A stretch of DNA of 64,000 bases from SAR324 cluster bacterium REDSEA-S27_B3 (GCA_001627865.1 LUQO01000015.1:23190-87189), one strand, 5' to 3'. Numbered from the stretch's first letter, positions 28,016 to 37,192 are shown. Notes: a model not told the origin generated them from the sequence alone. Translations and numbers: made by a program.

Positions 28016-29995
28016 ATGATGCACCCCTCATCAAAACTTCATATATTACACCGTTTGCGTTGGATAATTTTCCTGCTGATGATGACCTCGCCAGGAATAC
28101 ACGTTTTTGGTACAACCAAAATTCCTGAACCAAGGTCTTCTGAGCAAACAGCAATTTTTTTGAAACTATGGAAACAAGCACATGACCGACAGCTTTACAA
28201 CCATCCTTACTGGCTCAAACTTTTGCATTTCTATTCTTTTGGTGAATCAGTCGGACAATGGAGTTCTAAGAGCGATGTAATCAGCACCAGTTTTTTCCTT
28301 TCACCAAAAGGTAAAACAGACCCTGAGGCAGAACTGGAAGCCACACTAAAATCATTGCTCAGACCGGTAAGTGATAATCCTGATCAACATGCTCGCTGTA
28401 AGTTCATTGCCCGCTTTCACTGGCTCAAGAGCATGCTCGATTTTCCTGAATTATCAGAACTGAACTGTCCAGGTTTTGAACGCTGGGCAAATTTGAAAGA
28501 AGCAACGGGGATAAGTATAGTTTTTGTTTCGGCTTTTCTGAAAAATCCTGCTTCAACATTCGGACACTTGCTGATCAAGTTTAATTCCAGTAATCGACAC
28601 TTTGGGCATTCATTACTCAGACCAACTTTAAACTACGGGGCAATAGTTAATCCTGATGACAACCCATTTACCTATGCTCTCCGTGGAATATTTGGCGGTT
28701 ATAAAGGAAGTTTTACGGATGAGCGTTTTTACAATTTTAATCATGTTTATGGTGAAAATGAATTACGTGATTTGTGGGAATATCAGCTTAGTTTTACCAG
28801 TGAGCAGCAGCATCGTATAACTTATCATGCATGGGAATTGCTTCAGGATGTACAATTCAAATATTATTTTTTTCTGGATAATTGTGCCTACAGAATGGCG
28901 GAGCTGTTGGAAATGGCCTGGACAGATTCAACAAGAATCAACACCTCCGGAGCATTATGGGCAATTCCGGTTGATGTGGTATTTAAATTGAAAAAGATTA
29001 GCAATGCTACAAATCAATTGCCTTTGCTGGGTAAACCCACTCTTATTCCGTCAAGACAAAGAAAATTGCAAACGCGTGTAGCCCAATTAAGTAAATTAGA
29101 ACAAGTGCATTTAAAGGAGTTGATTAAATCTAAACATTATATTGACTCAGAAGTTTTTCGAAATTTGCCTGAACGTTCCCAAGCAAAAATCATTGATGCT
29201 TTGCTGGACTACCAACAGTATCAAAAAAAAGCAGAGCCTGATTTAAAACATGATTTAGAACGCTCCAAATTGCTTCTGGCCCGCAGTCATCTGCCCATTC
29301 TGGACAACAATATTTCTGAAATAATCCCCAAAGCTCCTACTGAAGGAACACCTGCTATGCGGTTTCGGCTAGGAGCAGTGTACAATGACTTGTTGGGAAC
29401 TGCGCTTGAAACAGGAGTCTGGGCTAACTACCACGATTTGCTTGGAGAAGAATCCGGACACTTGCTGAATGCAGAAGTTGTAACTCTGGATTTGCACGTG
29501 CAATATCGTGATAATTCATATGAGCTGACTCAATTCCAATTATTCAATATCCAAAAATACTCTCTCAATCCAACCGGAATATCTGGTGATTTTGAATGGT
29601 CATGGCGTGCACGTTCCGCATGGGAACGTGAAAACTTAGGGTGCTCCCCATGCAGAAAATTTTTCATATCTGGAGGTTTAGGCAGATCATTTTCCTTAAC
29701 CGGAGGAGACGTTGAATATGCTTTTGTCGATTTATTTGTAGAAACGAAAAACAATTCTCTATCTTCAACGTCTTTTGGTTACGCGCCGCATTTAGGAATA
29801 ACCTTGAGTCCCATGGACATTTGGAAAATAAAAATGGAAGGTGGATGGTTTAAAAGCCTTTATGGACCTAAAACTGAATTTCGAAAAGCACATTTTGATC
29901 AGCGCCTGACAATTTCTCAAAACTGGGATGCCAGATTGGAAATACAGCAGATGGAAAGTTTAGAGGGAGTGTTAGCTCTGCATTATTACTGGTGA
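28016..29995 (+). CDS. DUF4105 (Lnb-type) protein with a C-terminal beta-barrel-like region
   Basis: 659 residues with an N-terminal signal or anchor. Residues ~130-300 are DUF4105, with the predicted catalytic His in NPASTFGHLLIKFN (His184) and Cys in FFLDNCAYRMAELLE (Cys290). The Bdellovibrio relative Lnb is reported as a lipoprotein N-acyltransferase, which makes lipoprotein processing a candidate role. After a helical linker (~340-440) the last ~210 residues are alternating strands (LGAVYNDLLGTALETGVWANY ending LHYYW), suggesting an outer-membrane barrel. It is divergent from the TonB-C gene and convergent with lptC. Confidence 0.82.
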   Translation: MMHPSSKLHILHRLRWIIFLLMMTSPGIHVFGTTKIPEPRSSEQTAIFLKLWKQAHDRQLYNHPYWLKLLHFYSFGESVGQWSSKSDVISTSFFLSPKGKTDPEAELEATLKSLLRPVSDNPDQHARCKFIARFHWLKSMLDFPELSELNCPGFERWANLKEATGISIVFVSAFLKNPASTFGHLLIKFNSSNRHFGHSLLRPTLNYGAIVNPDDNPFTYALRGIFGGYKGSFTDERFYNFNHVYGENELRDLWEYQLSFTSEQQHRITYHAWELLQDVQFKYYFFLDNCAYRMAELLEMAWTDSTRINTSGALWAIPVDVVFKLKKISNATNQLPLLGKPTLIPSRQRKLQTRVAQLSKLEQVHLKELIKSKHYIDSEVFRNLPERSQAKIIDALLDYQQYQKKAEPDLKHDLERSKLLLARSHLPILDNNISEIIPKAPTEGTPAMRFRLGAVYNDLLGTALETGVWANYHDLLGEESGHLLNAEVVTLDLHVQYRDNSYELTQFQLFNIQKYSLNPTGISGDFEWSWRARSAWERENLGCSPCRKFFISGGLGRSFSLTGGDVEYAFVDLFVETKNNSLSSTSFGYAPHLGITLSPMDIWKIKMEGGWFKSLYGPKTEFRKAHFDQRLTISQNWDARLEIQQMESLEGVLALHYYW

Positions 29996-29997
29996 GA

Positions 29998-30666
29998 CTA
30001 ATTCATATCAGTAGATTTATTTTCATCTTCTGCATTTGTTTCATGTCTGACCAACACAGGTTTTTTGAGGTTAAGCTCCCCTTTTGAAACATGGTATATC
30101 AAGCCGCTGCCAAACATGGTGTGCCCTTCACCTATCACCCTCACAGGCTTGGGGACGGTAAGTATTCCTTTTTTTGCATCATAGATAGCAGTTTCTGTAT
30201 GTACTTCGGAGCCATCGATACGCCACATTATCACATTCCCTGAGAGAGTTATCCTGTTGTCGTACTTTTCAATCAGGCCCTGGTCTGCTGTAATATAAAG
30301 TGTCACTTCCTGATCTGGATTATTTATTGAATCTGTAGATTCCGGAGAAGATTGTTCAGAAGTGTCTTCAGCAGCATAAACCCAGATTTTTACCTGCTCA
30401 ATACGCATCCGATGAGATTTTTCTGAAATTACTGCACGATTGCCTTTGAGCTTCCAGCTTTTCCTCTCCAATTGATAATCATTGACAGTGATCTGCTGCA
30501 ATTCCAAAATTCCTCTCTCCTCCAAAGGGATGATTTCCTGTGGCTGGCTAATCTGAAAAAAATAATAAGCCGCGCCTGCAATGGTGCCCAATAAGAAAAG
30601 AATCGTAAGTTCTTTACTATTTTCATAAAGAAATGAGGAATATGAGTGAAGGCCCTCAGATGCCAT
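29998..30666 (-). CDS. lptC: LptC-like LPS transport protein
   Basis: 222 residues: an N-terminal membrane anchor (LTILFLLGTIAGAAYYFF) then a beta-jellyroll: WKLKGNRAVISEKSHRMRIEQVKIWVY, TADQGLIEKYDNRITLSGNVIMW, TETAIYDAKKGILTVPKPVRVIGEGHTMFGSGLIYHVSKGELNL. This matches LptC, which passes LPS from LptBFG to LptA in the periplasm. lptA, lptB and kdsC are not beside it; upstream on the same strand are two small exported proteins of the RF-ending family. Confidence 0.85.
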   Translation of the reverse strand: MASEGLHSYSSFLYENSKELTILFLLGTIAGAAYYFFQISQPQEIIPLEERGILELQQITVNDYQLERKSWKLKGNRAVISEKSHRMRIEQVKIWVYAAEDTSEQSSPESTDSINNPDQEVTLYITADQGLIEKYDNRITLSGNVIMWRIDGSEVHTETAIYDAKKGILTVPKPVRVIGEGHTMFGSGLIYHVSKGELNLKKPVLVRHETNAEDENKSTDMN

Positions 30667-30687
30667 CTGTTGTTGGGGGAAAATTGT

Positions 30688-31137
30688 TCAGAATCGGAAT
30701 GTGTAAATTGGTAACTCCCACTTTGTATGATCATATTTAGCAGACTGTGCAACAAGCGGCAACATCTCAGTTTGAAAGGGTGTAGAATTTAGTTGCTGTG
30801 CCTGAAACTTTGGTGCAGGTAGTTCCAGAAGGTAAGTTTTATCAAAGCTCAGGCCACTAACAACTAGATATATTCCCAGACCATAGCCGAGTACACCACC
30901 AATGGTAGTAGCAGTAATAAGTGATTCACGAAGCTGTATTCCTGAAGCTAAATGATAAGAAAAACCCATTGTAGCACCCCATGCTGATCCCCAAAGAGTA
31001 TTCCAAAAAACAGAATACATCACAGGTTTTTGCGGTCCAGCCAGTGGTAAAGTCTCTTGCTGGGCTGAAACAGTCTGCAGGCCTATGTTCACAAGTAAAA
31101 CAATGATCAAAAGAATTTTTTTCAATCTACCCTTCAT
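30688..31137 (-). CDS. small exported glycine-zipper protein ending in RF (copy A)
   Basis: 149 residues. After a signal peptide (IIVLLVNIGLQTVSA) there are two Gly-rich hydrophobic segments, WNTLWGSAWGATMGFSY and TTIGGVLGYGLGIYLVV, separated by a short polar turn. A ~45-residue linker and a final strand ending YTFRF follow. No known family recognised. It shares this layout with the genes at 31170 and 31867. The C-terminal aromatic tail resembles the signal that targets beta-barrel proteins to the outer membrane, but there is only one such strand, so the location is uncertain. It lies 21 bases upstream of lptC on the same strand. Confidence 0.7.
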   Translation of the reverse strand: MKGRLKKILLIIVLLVNIGLQTVSAQQETLPLAGPQKPVMYSVFWNTLWGSAWGATMGFSYHLASGIQLRESLITATTIGGVLGYGLGIYLVVSGLSFDKTYLLELPAPKFQAQQLNSTPFQTEMLPLVAQSAKYDHTKWELPIYTFRF

Positions 31138-31169
31138 TTTTTTTATGTCAAAACTTTGATAGAAGCATG

Positions 31170-31679
31170 CTAAAAACGAAATCCTAAGACTGTTAGTTTG
31201 ATCGATTTCGCTGATTTATTTTCTGCCTGAGAAATTATAGATCTATGAATTGGACGTGAGAGATCATCTTTACCTAACAGCTGATCCAAATTCTCGGGCA
31301 AAGCTTTGTCCGAGGGTACAACAATCGCATTCTGCAGCATGTAAAACCCAAATAAAGCGCCTAACGCGGTGCCGGCAACAAAACCATTTCTTACAGTGCT
31401 TTTCAGAGTTACATTAGGATTAAGAGGATCCATAAACCAAACCACAACTCCCAGTCCTGCTCCGAATACACCTCCTCCGAGTGTGTAACCAAGCTCCTGC
31501 TTCATCATTAAAGGTCCGTTTTCCTGGGCCTGCAAGGAAGCCTTGATCATCAATATGAAAACCAAAAGGAAAAGGAGTGAAATTATCCTTTTCAGTTTAA
31601 TGCATCCACGATTATTTTTTATCGAAGATGATTTTGAATTAACATTTACACTAAGTGTGGGAGTTAACCTTTCTGTCAT
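31170..31679 (-). CDS. small exported glycine-zipper protein ending in RF (copy B)
   Basis: 169 residues from the only plausible ATG. The signal peptide has an unusually long (~28-residue) polar n-region before LLFLLVFILMIKASLQA. Two Gly-rich hydrophobic segments follow (LGGGVFGAGLGVVVWF and GFVAGTALGALFGFYM), then a ~45-residue linker and a last strand ending LTVLGFRF. Layout and C-terminus match the neighbours at 30688 and 31867, which suggests duplication and divergence. Function unknown. It is divergent from the gene at 31867, with 187 bases between them. Confidence 0.68.
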   Translation of the reverse strand: MTERLTPTLSVNVNSKSSSIKNNRGCIKLKRIISLLFLLVFILMIKASLQAQENGPLMMKQELGYTLGGGVFGAGLGVVVWFMDPLNPNVTLKSTVRNGFVAGTALGALFGFYMLQNAIVVPSDKALPENLDQLLGKDDLSRPIHRSIISQAENKSAKSIKLTVLGFRF

Positions 31680-31866
31680 CTGTCTCTCGTTTTTTTTCAG
31701 GCCAAATGTTAAAATATGGTTTATTGCTGATGACTAATAACACAGAGTTTACACTGGTTTCTTAGAGATTGAATGAGATTTGCATTCAGGCATTGGTGAA
31801 ATTTCATGATTGTCGACAGTAGTTTGCTATTTTAAGTCTTACTCTGATAAGTAGTCTCTTTTTTTT

Positions 31867-32517
31867 ATGTCCCTTTTTAAGTTCATTACACGGATAGTTG
31901 TTGTTTTTACTACACTATGTTTTGTGGTTTTTTCTCAAGCAAATATCATTGCACAAAATTTTGACGACGATCCCCTGATGTTGGATGGAGATGATGAATT
32001 CGGTTTTCAACAGTTCGAAGATGATGACTATCAAAGCAGTGGTTTTGATAGAGGTGGTATACAAGATTTTGGAATCATGACTGAACAAGATCGTTCCGAT
32101 TCACTTGAAGAGCAATATGAGTCCACTGATCAGTACCTCGATGAAGGCGCGTTTTCTGAGGAAACTGAATCTACTTTGAAGGACGATCTAATTGTCAGAC
32201 GCGAACTATTATCACAGGAGGGTAAAGATGCGCCCTCGAATCTTGGATATGGTGCAGGAACAGGGCTGATGATGGGCACCTGGTTCGCATTCATTAGAAA
32301 AGAAACCAACACTCGTCAACAGTTTCGTACGATTGGCACCAGCACAGTAATTGGAGCCGTTGTCGGGATAATGTTAGGCACACGCAGTGTCTGGATCCCC
32401 GGAGCACCTCGCCCCGAAGAAAGTTCTGAACCCACAGGATTTATGCATACTCCAGCAGGCTGGTTTCTTGCCCAAAAAGAAGATTCATTATTAATTTCCT
32501 ACCAATGGAGGTTTTAG
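31867..32517 (+). CDS. exported acidic glycine-zipper protein ending in RF (copy C)
   Basis: 216 residues. A signal peptide (cleavage likely near ANIIAQ) is followed by a very acidic region (residues ~32-105, many Asp/Glu, e.g. DDDPLMLDGDDEF). The two Gly-rich hydrophobic segments are GYGAGTGLMMGTWFAF and GTSTVIGAVVGIMLGT, and the last strand ends LLISYQWRF. It shares the core of copies A and B but adds the acidic N-terminal part. No family recognised. It lies on the opposite strand from A and B. Confidence 0.7.
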   Translation: MSLFKFITRIVVVFTTLCFVVFSQANIIAQNFDDDPLMLDGDDEFGFQQFEDDDYQSSGFDRGGIQDFGIMTEQDRSDSLEEQYESTDQYLDEGAFSEETESTLKDDLIVRRELLSQEGKDAPSNLGYGAGTGLMMGTWFAFIRKETNTRQQFRTIGTSTVIGAVVGIMLGTRSVWIPGAPRPEESSEPTGFMHTPAGWFLAQKEDSLLISYQWRF

Positions 32518-32623
32518 CAACACTTGAGCCAAACAATGCCGCAATCGAGTGATGAATAGTTAAGTATTTAAGAAAATGAATTGCTCAAGACCCACTCTCA
32601 CAAATATATAAAACTGAATTTCC

Positions 32624-33553
32624 TCACCGACTGTTAATTTTATTGTGCATCAGACGCAAATTTTCGCGGAATCGATAATTTATTGTATTCAACAAAATAC
32701 CCATTCCAATACTACCAAAACCAAGCAGCATTGTCCCTGTTGCTAAAATCGCAGTTGGCACCTTATTTACATATTCGTCTTCCAGATAATCCAGTATAAC
32801 CCATATTCCGGATATTCCCCCGATTATAATGAAAACCAGTCCAATTGCTCCAAAAAAAGTAAAGGGTTTGTATGCCTTGGCGATTCTGGCAATTTCAGAA
32901 AGTATGCGGAATCCATCATGAAAAGTACGCAGTTTCGAGGAGGAACCTTCCGGACGATTGCGATAGGGAACTGGAACTTCAGTGATTCGGAATCCATAAT
33001 CCATTGTCCGTATTGTAATTTCTGTTTCAACTTCAAATCCGGAAGAGAATATTGGAACAGACTGAACTAATTCGCGGGAACAGACGCGGTATCCGGACAT
33101 GATGTCGGTGAGGTTGCTGTGAAATATCCAGTTCACAAGCCTGCGTACAAGATTGTTGCCGAAAACATGTAAAGGACGAAAAGATTGTTCAGAATATTCT
33201 GTCAGACGAGAGGCAACTGCCATTTCAGCATTCCCTTCAAGTACAGGCTTCAGCAGTTGTCTGACATGCTCAGCAGAATAGGTATCGTCTCCATCAACGA
33301 TCACGTAATAATCCGCTTTTACTTTCCGGAACATGCTTGCAATCACATGACCTTTTCCGGGACGTAATTCATGAAAAACTTTTGCTCCTGATTCTTCTGC
33401 GATGTTAGCTGTTCGGTCGGTGCTATTGTTATCGAAGACTATAATTTCCGCTTCAGGAATTGCCTCCTGAAAATCCCGAATTACCTTGCCAATCGTTATT
33501 TCTTCGTTCAGGCAAGGAATAAGAACGACAATAGTTGTTTTCTGGCTGCTCAT
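32624..33553 (-). CDS. family 2 glycosyltransferase with two C-terminal membrane helices
   Basis: 309 residues. The GT-A nucleotide-sugar domain (about 1-220) shows VVLIPCLNEEITIGKVI, FDNNSTDRTANIAEESGA, the metal-binding VDGDDTYSAEHV, and MSGYRVCSREL. Two helices near 235-300 (TFFGAIGLVFIIIGGISGIW, TGTMLLGFGSIGMGILL) place it in the dolichyl-phosphate-mannose/undecaprenyl-phosphate sugar synthase-like group. It likely transfers a sugar to a lipid carrier for envelope glycans; the sugar is unknown. The J-domain gene is upstream on the same strand, 24 bases away. Confidence 0.88.
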   Translation of the reverse strand: MSSQKTTIVVLIPCLNEEITIGKVIRDFQEAIPEAEIIVFDNNSTDRTANIAEESGAKVFHELRPGKGHVIASMFRKVKADYYVIVDGDDTYSAEHVRQLLKPVLEGNAEMAVASRLTEYSEQSFRPLHVFGNNLVRRLVNWIFHSNLTDIMSGYRVCSRELVQSVPIFSSGFEVETEITIRTMDYGFRITEVPVPYRNRPEGSSSKLRTFHDGFRILSEIARIAKAYKPFTFFGAIGLVFIIIGGISGIWVILDYLEDEYVNKVPTAILATGTMLLGFGSIGMGILLNTINYRFRENLRLMHNKINSR

Positions 33554-33577
33554 TAGCTTCTGATAAGTGGTTGCTTT

Positions 33578-34300
33578 TCAAAGTTTATATTTTTTTTTGA
33601 TACTTCGCAACTCTTGTTCTATCTCTGCGTCTGTAAATCCGGCATTAGTTGATGCATTATTTTTTGAGGCAGACTTGACACTTTTTGCTTTTAAGCGCTG
33701 CAATTCTTCTTCAACATTATGTAAAGGATCATTATGATTTTGTTTATACTTTTGCGATTTATTTTTTGATCCTGCTGAATCTTTTTTGTGTTCTACTTCT
33801 TCATTAAAGGTATCTGATATTTCCTCAAAAATTTGCCTTGCCCAATCAACAAGCATTTCAAGAGGGTCTTTGAAATTTAATCCGAATTGTCCAAGAATTT
33901 CTTCCACATCCTTCAGCAGATCCTCCAATGTATCATCCGGTTCTGCAGATGCAGATTTATTAGAACTCCTGGAAAAAGCAGAATTTTGTTTGAATTTGAA
34001 ACTGTCACGGCTTGAAGAATAACTTGAGCTTCTTTTGTTTTTCTGGTCATGTTGTTGTCGAGCATGAAATCCAGATTTTTTAAGCCGCATGTCAAAAAGC
34101 TGTCTTTTTTTTGGGTCTGCTAAGGTTTCGTATGCCTGTGAAAGACACACAAAATTTTTTTGCAGAAGTTTGCGCTCTTCTAAGCTAACATGTTGGAATA
34201 AATCCGGGTGGCAGGATTTAGCTTTTTTGCGGAACGCGCTGCGGATCATGGAAATGTCTGCGTCATGAGGCACTTCAAACAAAGTATAGTAATTATCCAT
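33578..34300 (-). CDS. J-domain protein
   Basis: 240 residues. The first ~70 form a J-domain: YYTLFEVPHDADISMIRSAFRKKAKSCHPDLF, with the HPD tripeptide that stimulates Hsp70 (DnaK), and QAYETLADPKKRQLFD. The remainder is charged and low-complexity with helical pieces (LEDLLKDVEEILGQFGLNF); it lacks the Gly/Phe region, zinc fingers and substrate domains of DnaJ. It is thus a specialised co-chaperone whose client is unknown. It is divergent from the exonuclease gene (31 bases). Confidence 0.88.
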   Translation of the reverse strand: MDNYYTLFEVPHDADISMIRSAFRKKAKSCHPDLFQHVSLEERKLLQKNFVCLSQAYETLADPKKRQLFDMRLKKSGFHARQQHDQKNKRSSSYSSSRDSFKFKQNSAFSRSSNKSASAEPDDTLEDLLKDVEEILGQFGLNFKDPLEMLVDWARQIFEEISDTFNEEVEHKKDSAGSKNKSQKYKQNHNDPLHNVEEELQRLKAKSVKSASKNNASTNAGFTDAEIEQELRSIKKKYKL

Positions 34301-34331
34301 TTTTCAACAAACAACTGATAATAATTTTGCC

Positions 34332-34937
34332 ATGGATCACACCCTCTATTTTGACTTAGAAACCAAATATTCTGCCGATGAAGTGGGCGGCTGGGGTAAT
34401 ATTGAAGACATGGGGATGTCAGTCGGCGTTATCTGGGACAACTCCGATAAACAATTCCATGTGTATATTGAACACCAAATACTGGAAATGGTCGATCATT
34501 TTTGCAGGGCAGAGCAAATTGTAGGTTTCAATCATGTAGGTTTTGACTATCGTGTCGTGGCCGGAGTTCGTCATGCGGATGCCCATCAACGTTCCCAGCT
34601 TTATACAAATCTTGCCGGATTAAATAATTTCGATATGCTTTTTGAATTAAAAAAACTCCTTGGTCACCGACTTAAACTTGAATCCATCGCGCGTCCGACT
34701 CTTGGTGTAGGCAAATCTGCTGATGGCTTACAGGCGCTGCAGTGGTACAAAGAGGGCAAGCTGGATAAAATCATTGAGTATTGCAAAGTTGATGTTGAAG
34801 TGACACGTGATGTGCATCGATTTGCATTAGAAAACGGCAAGCTTCATTATGATTCAAAGTTCGGCATAAAAACCGTAAATGTAGAATGGAATCTCCAACC
34901 TGAAAAACAGACGCCACAGCAAATGTCATTGTTTTGA
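34332..34937 (+). CDS. YprB-like 3'-5' exonuclease (RNase H fold)
   Basis: 201 residues. The acidic residues of a DEDD-type exonuclease are visible: LYFDLETKY (Asp8, Glu10), VGFNHVGFDYRVV (Asp), and EYCKVDVEVTRDV (Asp). This fits the predicted RNase H-like nucleases related to YprB. The C-terminus reads QQMSLF; QMSLF agrees with the bacterial sliding-clamp-binding pentapeptide (Q-x-[SD]-L-F), suggesting it works with the DNA polymerase clamp in replication or repair. It is divergent from the J-domain gene and 95 bases upstream of pyrF. Confidence 0.78.
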   Translation: MDHTLYFDLETKYSADEVGGWGNIEDMGMSVGVIWDNSDKQFHVYIEHQILEMVDHFCRAEQIVGFNHVGFDYRVVAGVRHADAHQRSQLYTNLAGLNNFDMLFELKKLLGHRLKLESIARPTLGVGKSADGLQALQWYKEGKLDKIIEYCKVDVEVTRDVHRFALENGKLHYDSKFGIKTVNVEWNLQPEKQTPQQMSLF

Positions 34938-35032
34938 ACAATGTTTCTTCCATTGAGCTTTGCAGTTGTATCTGTAAAAAAATACCTCGATGAACTGATT
35001 GCACAGCTCATACCCTCCACATTTCTGAATTC

Positions 35033-35833
35033 ATGACTTTTTTTGAAAAACTGGAAAACCAGGTTTTTTCCAAGCAAACTTTTTTATGTGTTGGTCTTGA
35101 TCCTGTCTGGGAAAAAATACCCTCGCACTTGCCGCGAACACAGCAGGGAATGTTGGATTTTCTGCTGAAATCAGTAAATCAGACCAAAGATTATGCTGCC
35201 GCCTTTAAACCAAATTTTGCTTACTTTGAGGCATTAGGAATTTCCGGATTAGAAGTCCTGCAGGAATTGATAAAAAAAATATCTCCGGAAGTACCTGTGA
35301 TTGGGGACGCGAAAAGAGGAGATGTGGGACATTCTGCCCAAATGTACGCCAGCGCGGTATTTGAAAGTTTCGGCTGTGACGCAGTCACAGTATCACCTTA
35401 TCTGGGACAGGATACACTCCAGCCATTTTTTGAATATAAGGATCGTGGTGTTTTTGTGCTGTGCTTAACATCTAACCAAGGAGCAGATGATTTTCAACTT
35501 CCGGATTTACATTTACAGGTTGCAAAAAAAGTACGGGAGTGGAATGTTTCAGGTAACGCAGGTTTGGTTATCGGAGCAACACATCCGGAAAAAATTGCTG
35601 CAGTCCGTAAGATTTCCGGACAGATGCCCTACCTTATTCCGGGAGTTGGCGCTCAAGGGGGTGATTTGGAATACACGCTACTTTATGCTGATGACGGCTC
35701 GAAAATACCTTATTTGATCAACGCCTCACGCAGCATCCTGTATGCGACTTCCGGAGAGGATTATGCAGAAAAAGCAGGAATTGCTGCCAAAAATCTGCGG
35801 GACAGAATCAATACGACTCGCTCAAGTTTGTGA
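35033..35833 (+). CDS. pyrF: orotidine 5'-phosphate decarboxylase
   Basis: 266 residues, the length and sequence of the type 2 (archaeal/actinobacterial-like) PyrF group: CVGLDPVWEKIP, AFKPNFAYFEALG, the catalytic VIGDAKRGDVGHSAQMYA, and the phosphate-binding PGVGAQGGD. It makes UMP, the last step of de novo pyrimidine synthesis. The 3' end overlaps the convergent D,D-carboxypeptidase gene by 26 bases. Confidence 0.94.
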   Translation: MTFFEKLENQVFSKQTFLCVGLDPVWEKIPSHLPRTQQGMLDFLLKSVNQTKDYAAAFKPNFAYFEALGISGLEVLQELIKKISPEVPVIGDAKRGDVGHSAQMYASAVFESFGCDAVTVSPYLGQDTLQPFFEYKDRGVFVLCLTSNQGADDFQLPDLHLQVAKKVREWNVSGNAGLVIGATHPEKIAAVRKISGQMPYLIPGVGAQGGDLEYTLLYADDGSKIPYLINASRSILYATSGEDYAEKAGIAAKNLRDRINTTRSSL

Positions 35834-36995
35834 GCATTCCTGTCAGTTTTGATAACACGCTTTGTTCCGGTACTGCATATTCTGTTTGCAGTGCAACTTG
35901 TTTCAGCATTTTTCCGTCCAGCCAATACTCCAGTTTGCCAAGCTTCTGATCAGCAGCAACAGGAGCACCGGTTTTGGAAGGAATCTGAGGCCAGATTTCC
36001 AACCGTTTAAGTTCTTCCGCACTCAATAAAATACTTACAGTTTCAGTTGACTTCAAAGATACTCTTTCAGATTCTCCTCCTTTTACAGCAGCAGAAAACG
36101 GAACTGTATTACCTTTTTTATTCAACTCAAATTTTAAATAATTTTCAAAACCGTAATCAAGCAAGTTCGTGACGGCTCTGCTCCTCCAGCGTGAATTTGT
36201 GGCTCCCAGAACTATTGAAATGTAACGCTGCCCATTTCGCACTGCAGTGGAAACAAGATTAAATCCCGCGCGTCTATGATAGCCGGTTTTCATGCCTTCC
36301 ATTCCACGATAGTTCCGGATTAAACGATGGTTTGTGTTTAATAATTGAAATGTTCCATTTCTGAAACTGTCCAGACGAGTGGATGACCAGCGGAGATATT
36401 GAGGATGTTTTAACAGTTGCATGGCAAGCAGATACAGATCAAAAGCAGTACTCTCATCCAGTTTCTGACCGCGGCCGGGAGGCAGGCCGTGAACTGAATA
36501 AAAGTTTGTTTTCCTCATGCCAAGCTGTTTTGTGCGTTCGTTCATTTTGTTTATAAATGCCTTGTCACGTCCAAAAACATGCTCGGCCACAGCAACAGCC
36601 GCGTCATTTGCCGATGAAATTACAACGGCTTTCATCAATTCTCCAAGCTGAAATATTTCACCTTGTTTTAAATAAACCTGATGTCCGCCTATTTTGCTCG
36701 CCCAGCGAGAAACCTTTACACTGTCCTGTAAACTGATTCGACCCTTGTCAATTTCTTCCAGCACGATAAGGGAAACCATCATTTTTACAAGTGATGCAGG
36801 ATATATTTTTTGATGCATCCGGTCGTGATGTAAAATACGTCCGGACTCTGCATCAGCCAAAAGAGCGGCTTTATAGTGTGAACGATAGTGGTTTGCATTC
36901 TTTGCCGAAAACGCGGTATTTGCGTTGGTCAGTGCCAATATCAGCAACGATGCGGAAAATAAAAATAAACGGAATGTATTCGATGAACTCAGCAT
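35808..36995 (-). CDS. D-alanyl-D-alanine carboxypeptidase (PBP5/6 type)
   Basis: 395 residues with a signal peptide. The serine-penicillin-binding motifs are all present: SLVK (Ser68, Lys71), SAN (Ser128-Asn130) and KTG in GMKTGYHRRAGF. A C-terminal ~90-residue domain of the PBP5 kind follows, but the terminal amphipathic anchor is not obvious. It removes the terminal D-Ala from peptidoglycan side chains. Convergent overlap with pyrF of 26 bases. The TPP-controlled thiB operon is divergent, ~160 bases away. Confidence 0.93.
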   Translation of the reverse strand: MLSSSNTFRLFLFSASLLILALTNANTAFSAKNANHYRSHYKAALLADAESGRILHHDRMHQKIYPASLVKMMVSLIVLEEIDKGRISLQDSVKVSRWASKIGGHQVYLKQGEIFQLGELMKAVVISSANDAAVAVAEHVFGRDKAFINKMNERTKQLGMRKTNFYSVHGLPPGRGQKLDESTAFDLYLLAMQLLKHPQYLRWSSTRLDSFRNGTFQLLNTNHRLIRNYRGMEGMKTGYHRRAGFNLVSTAVRNGQRYISIVLGATNSRWRSRAVTNLLDYGFENYLKFELNKKGNTVPFSAAVKGGESERVSLKSTETVSILLSAEELKRLEIWPQIPSKTGAPVAADQKLGKLEYWLDGKMLKQVALQTEYAVPEQSVLSKLTGMLTNLSESY

Positions 36996-37153
36996 AGCCT
37001 CTTCCTTCCAATGGTGAGAGGTATTTTATTAATTGTGGAATATGGATATCAGGGTTTCTGCTGTTCAAGGATTGTACCGTTTCTTTGTCTGTTACCTGTT
37101 GATTGCTTAAGAAATAAAAAAAACTTTTATTCTATGCTCAAGGCATTTTTTAT

Positions 37154-37182
37154 TTGACATTTCTGCCTATTATTTCTAAATT
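37154..37182 (+). promoter_or_regulatory. sigma-70-type promoter for the thiamine transport genes
   Basis: TTGACA at 37154-37159 and TAAATT at 37177-37182 are separated by 17 bases. Transcription would start near 37189, just before the TPP riboswitch, which supports the assignment. Confidence 0.65.
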
Positions 37183-37192
37183 GTAAATTACT

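Noticed and set aside
34941..35036. 31-codon frame overlapping the pyrF start (ATGA)
   Set aside because: No ribosome-binding site and no recognisable sequence; probably chance in a 95-base gap.
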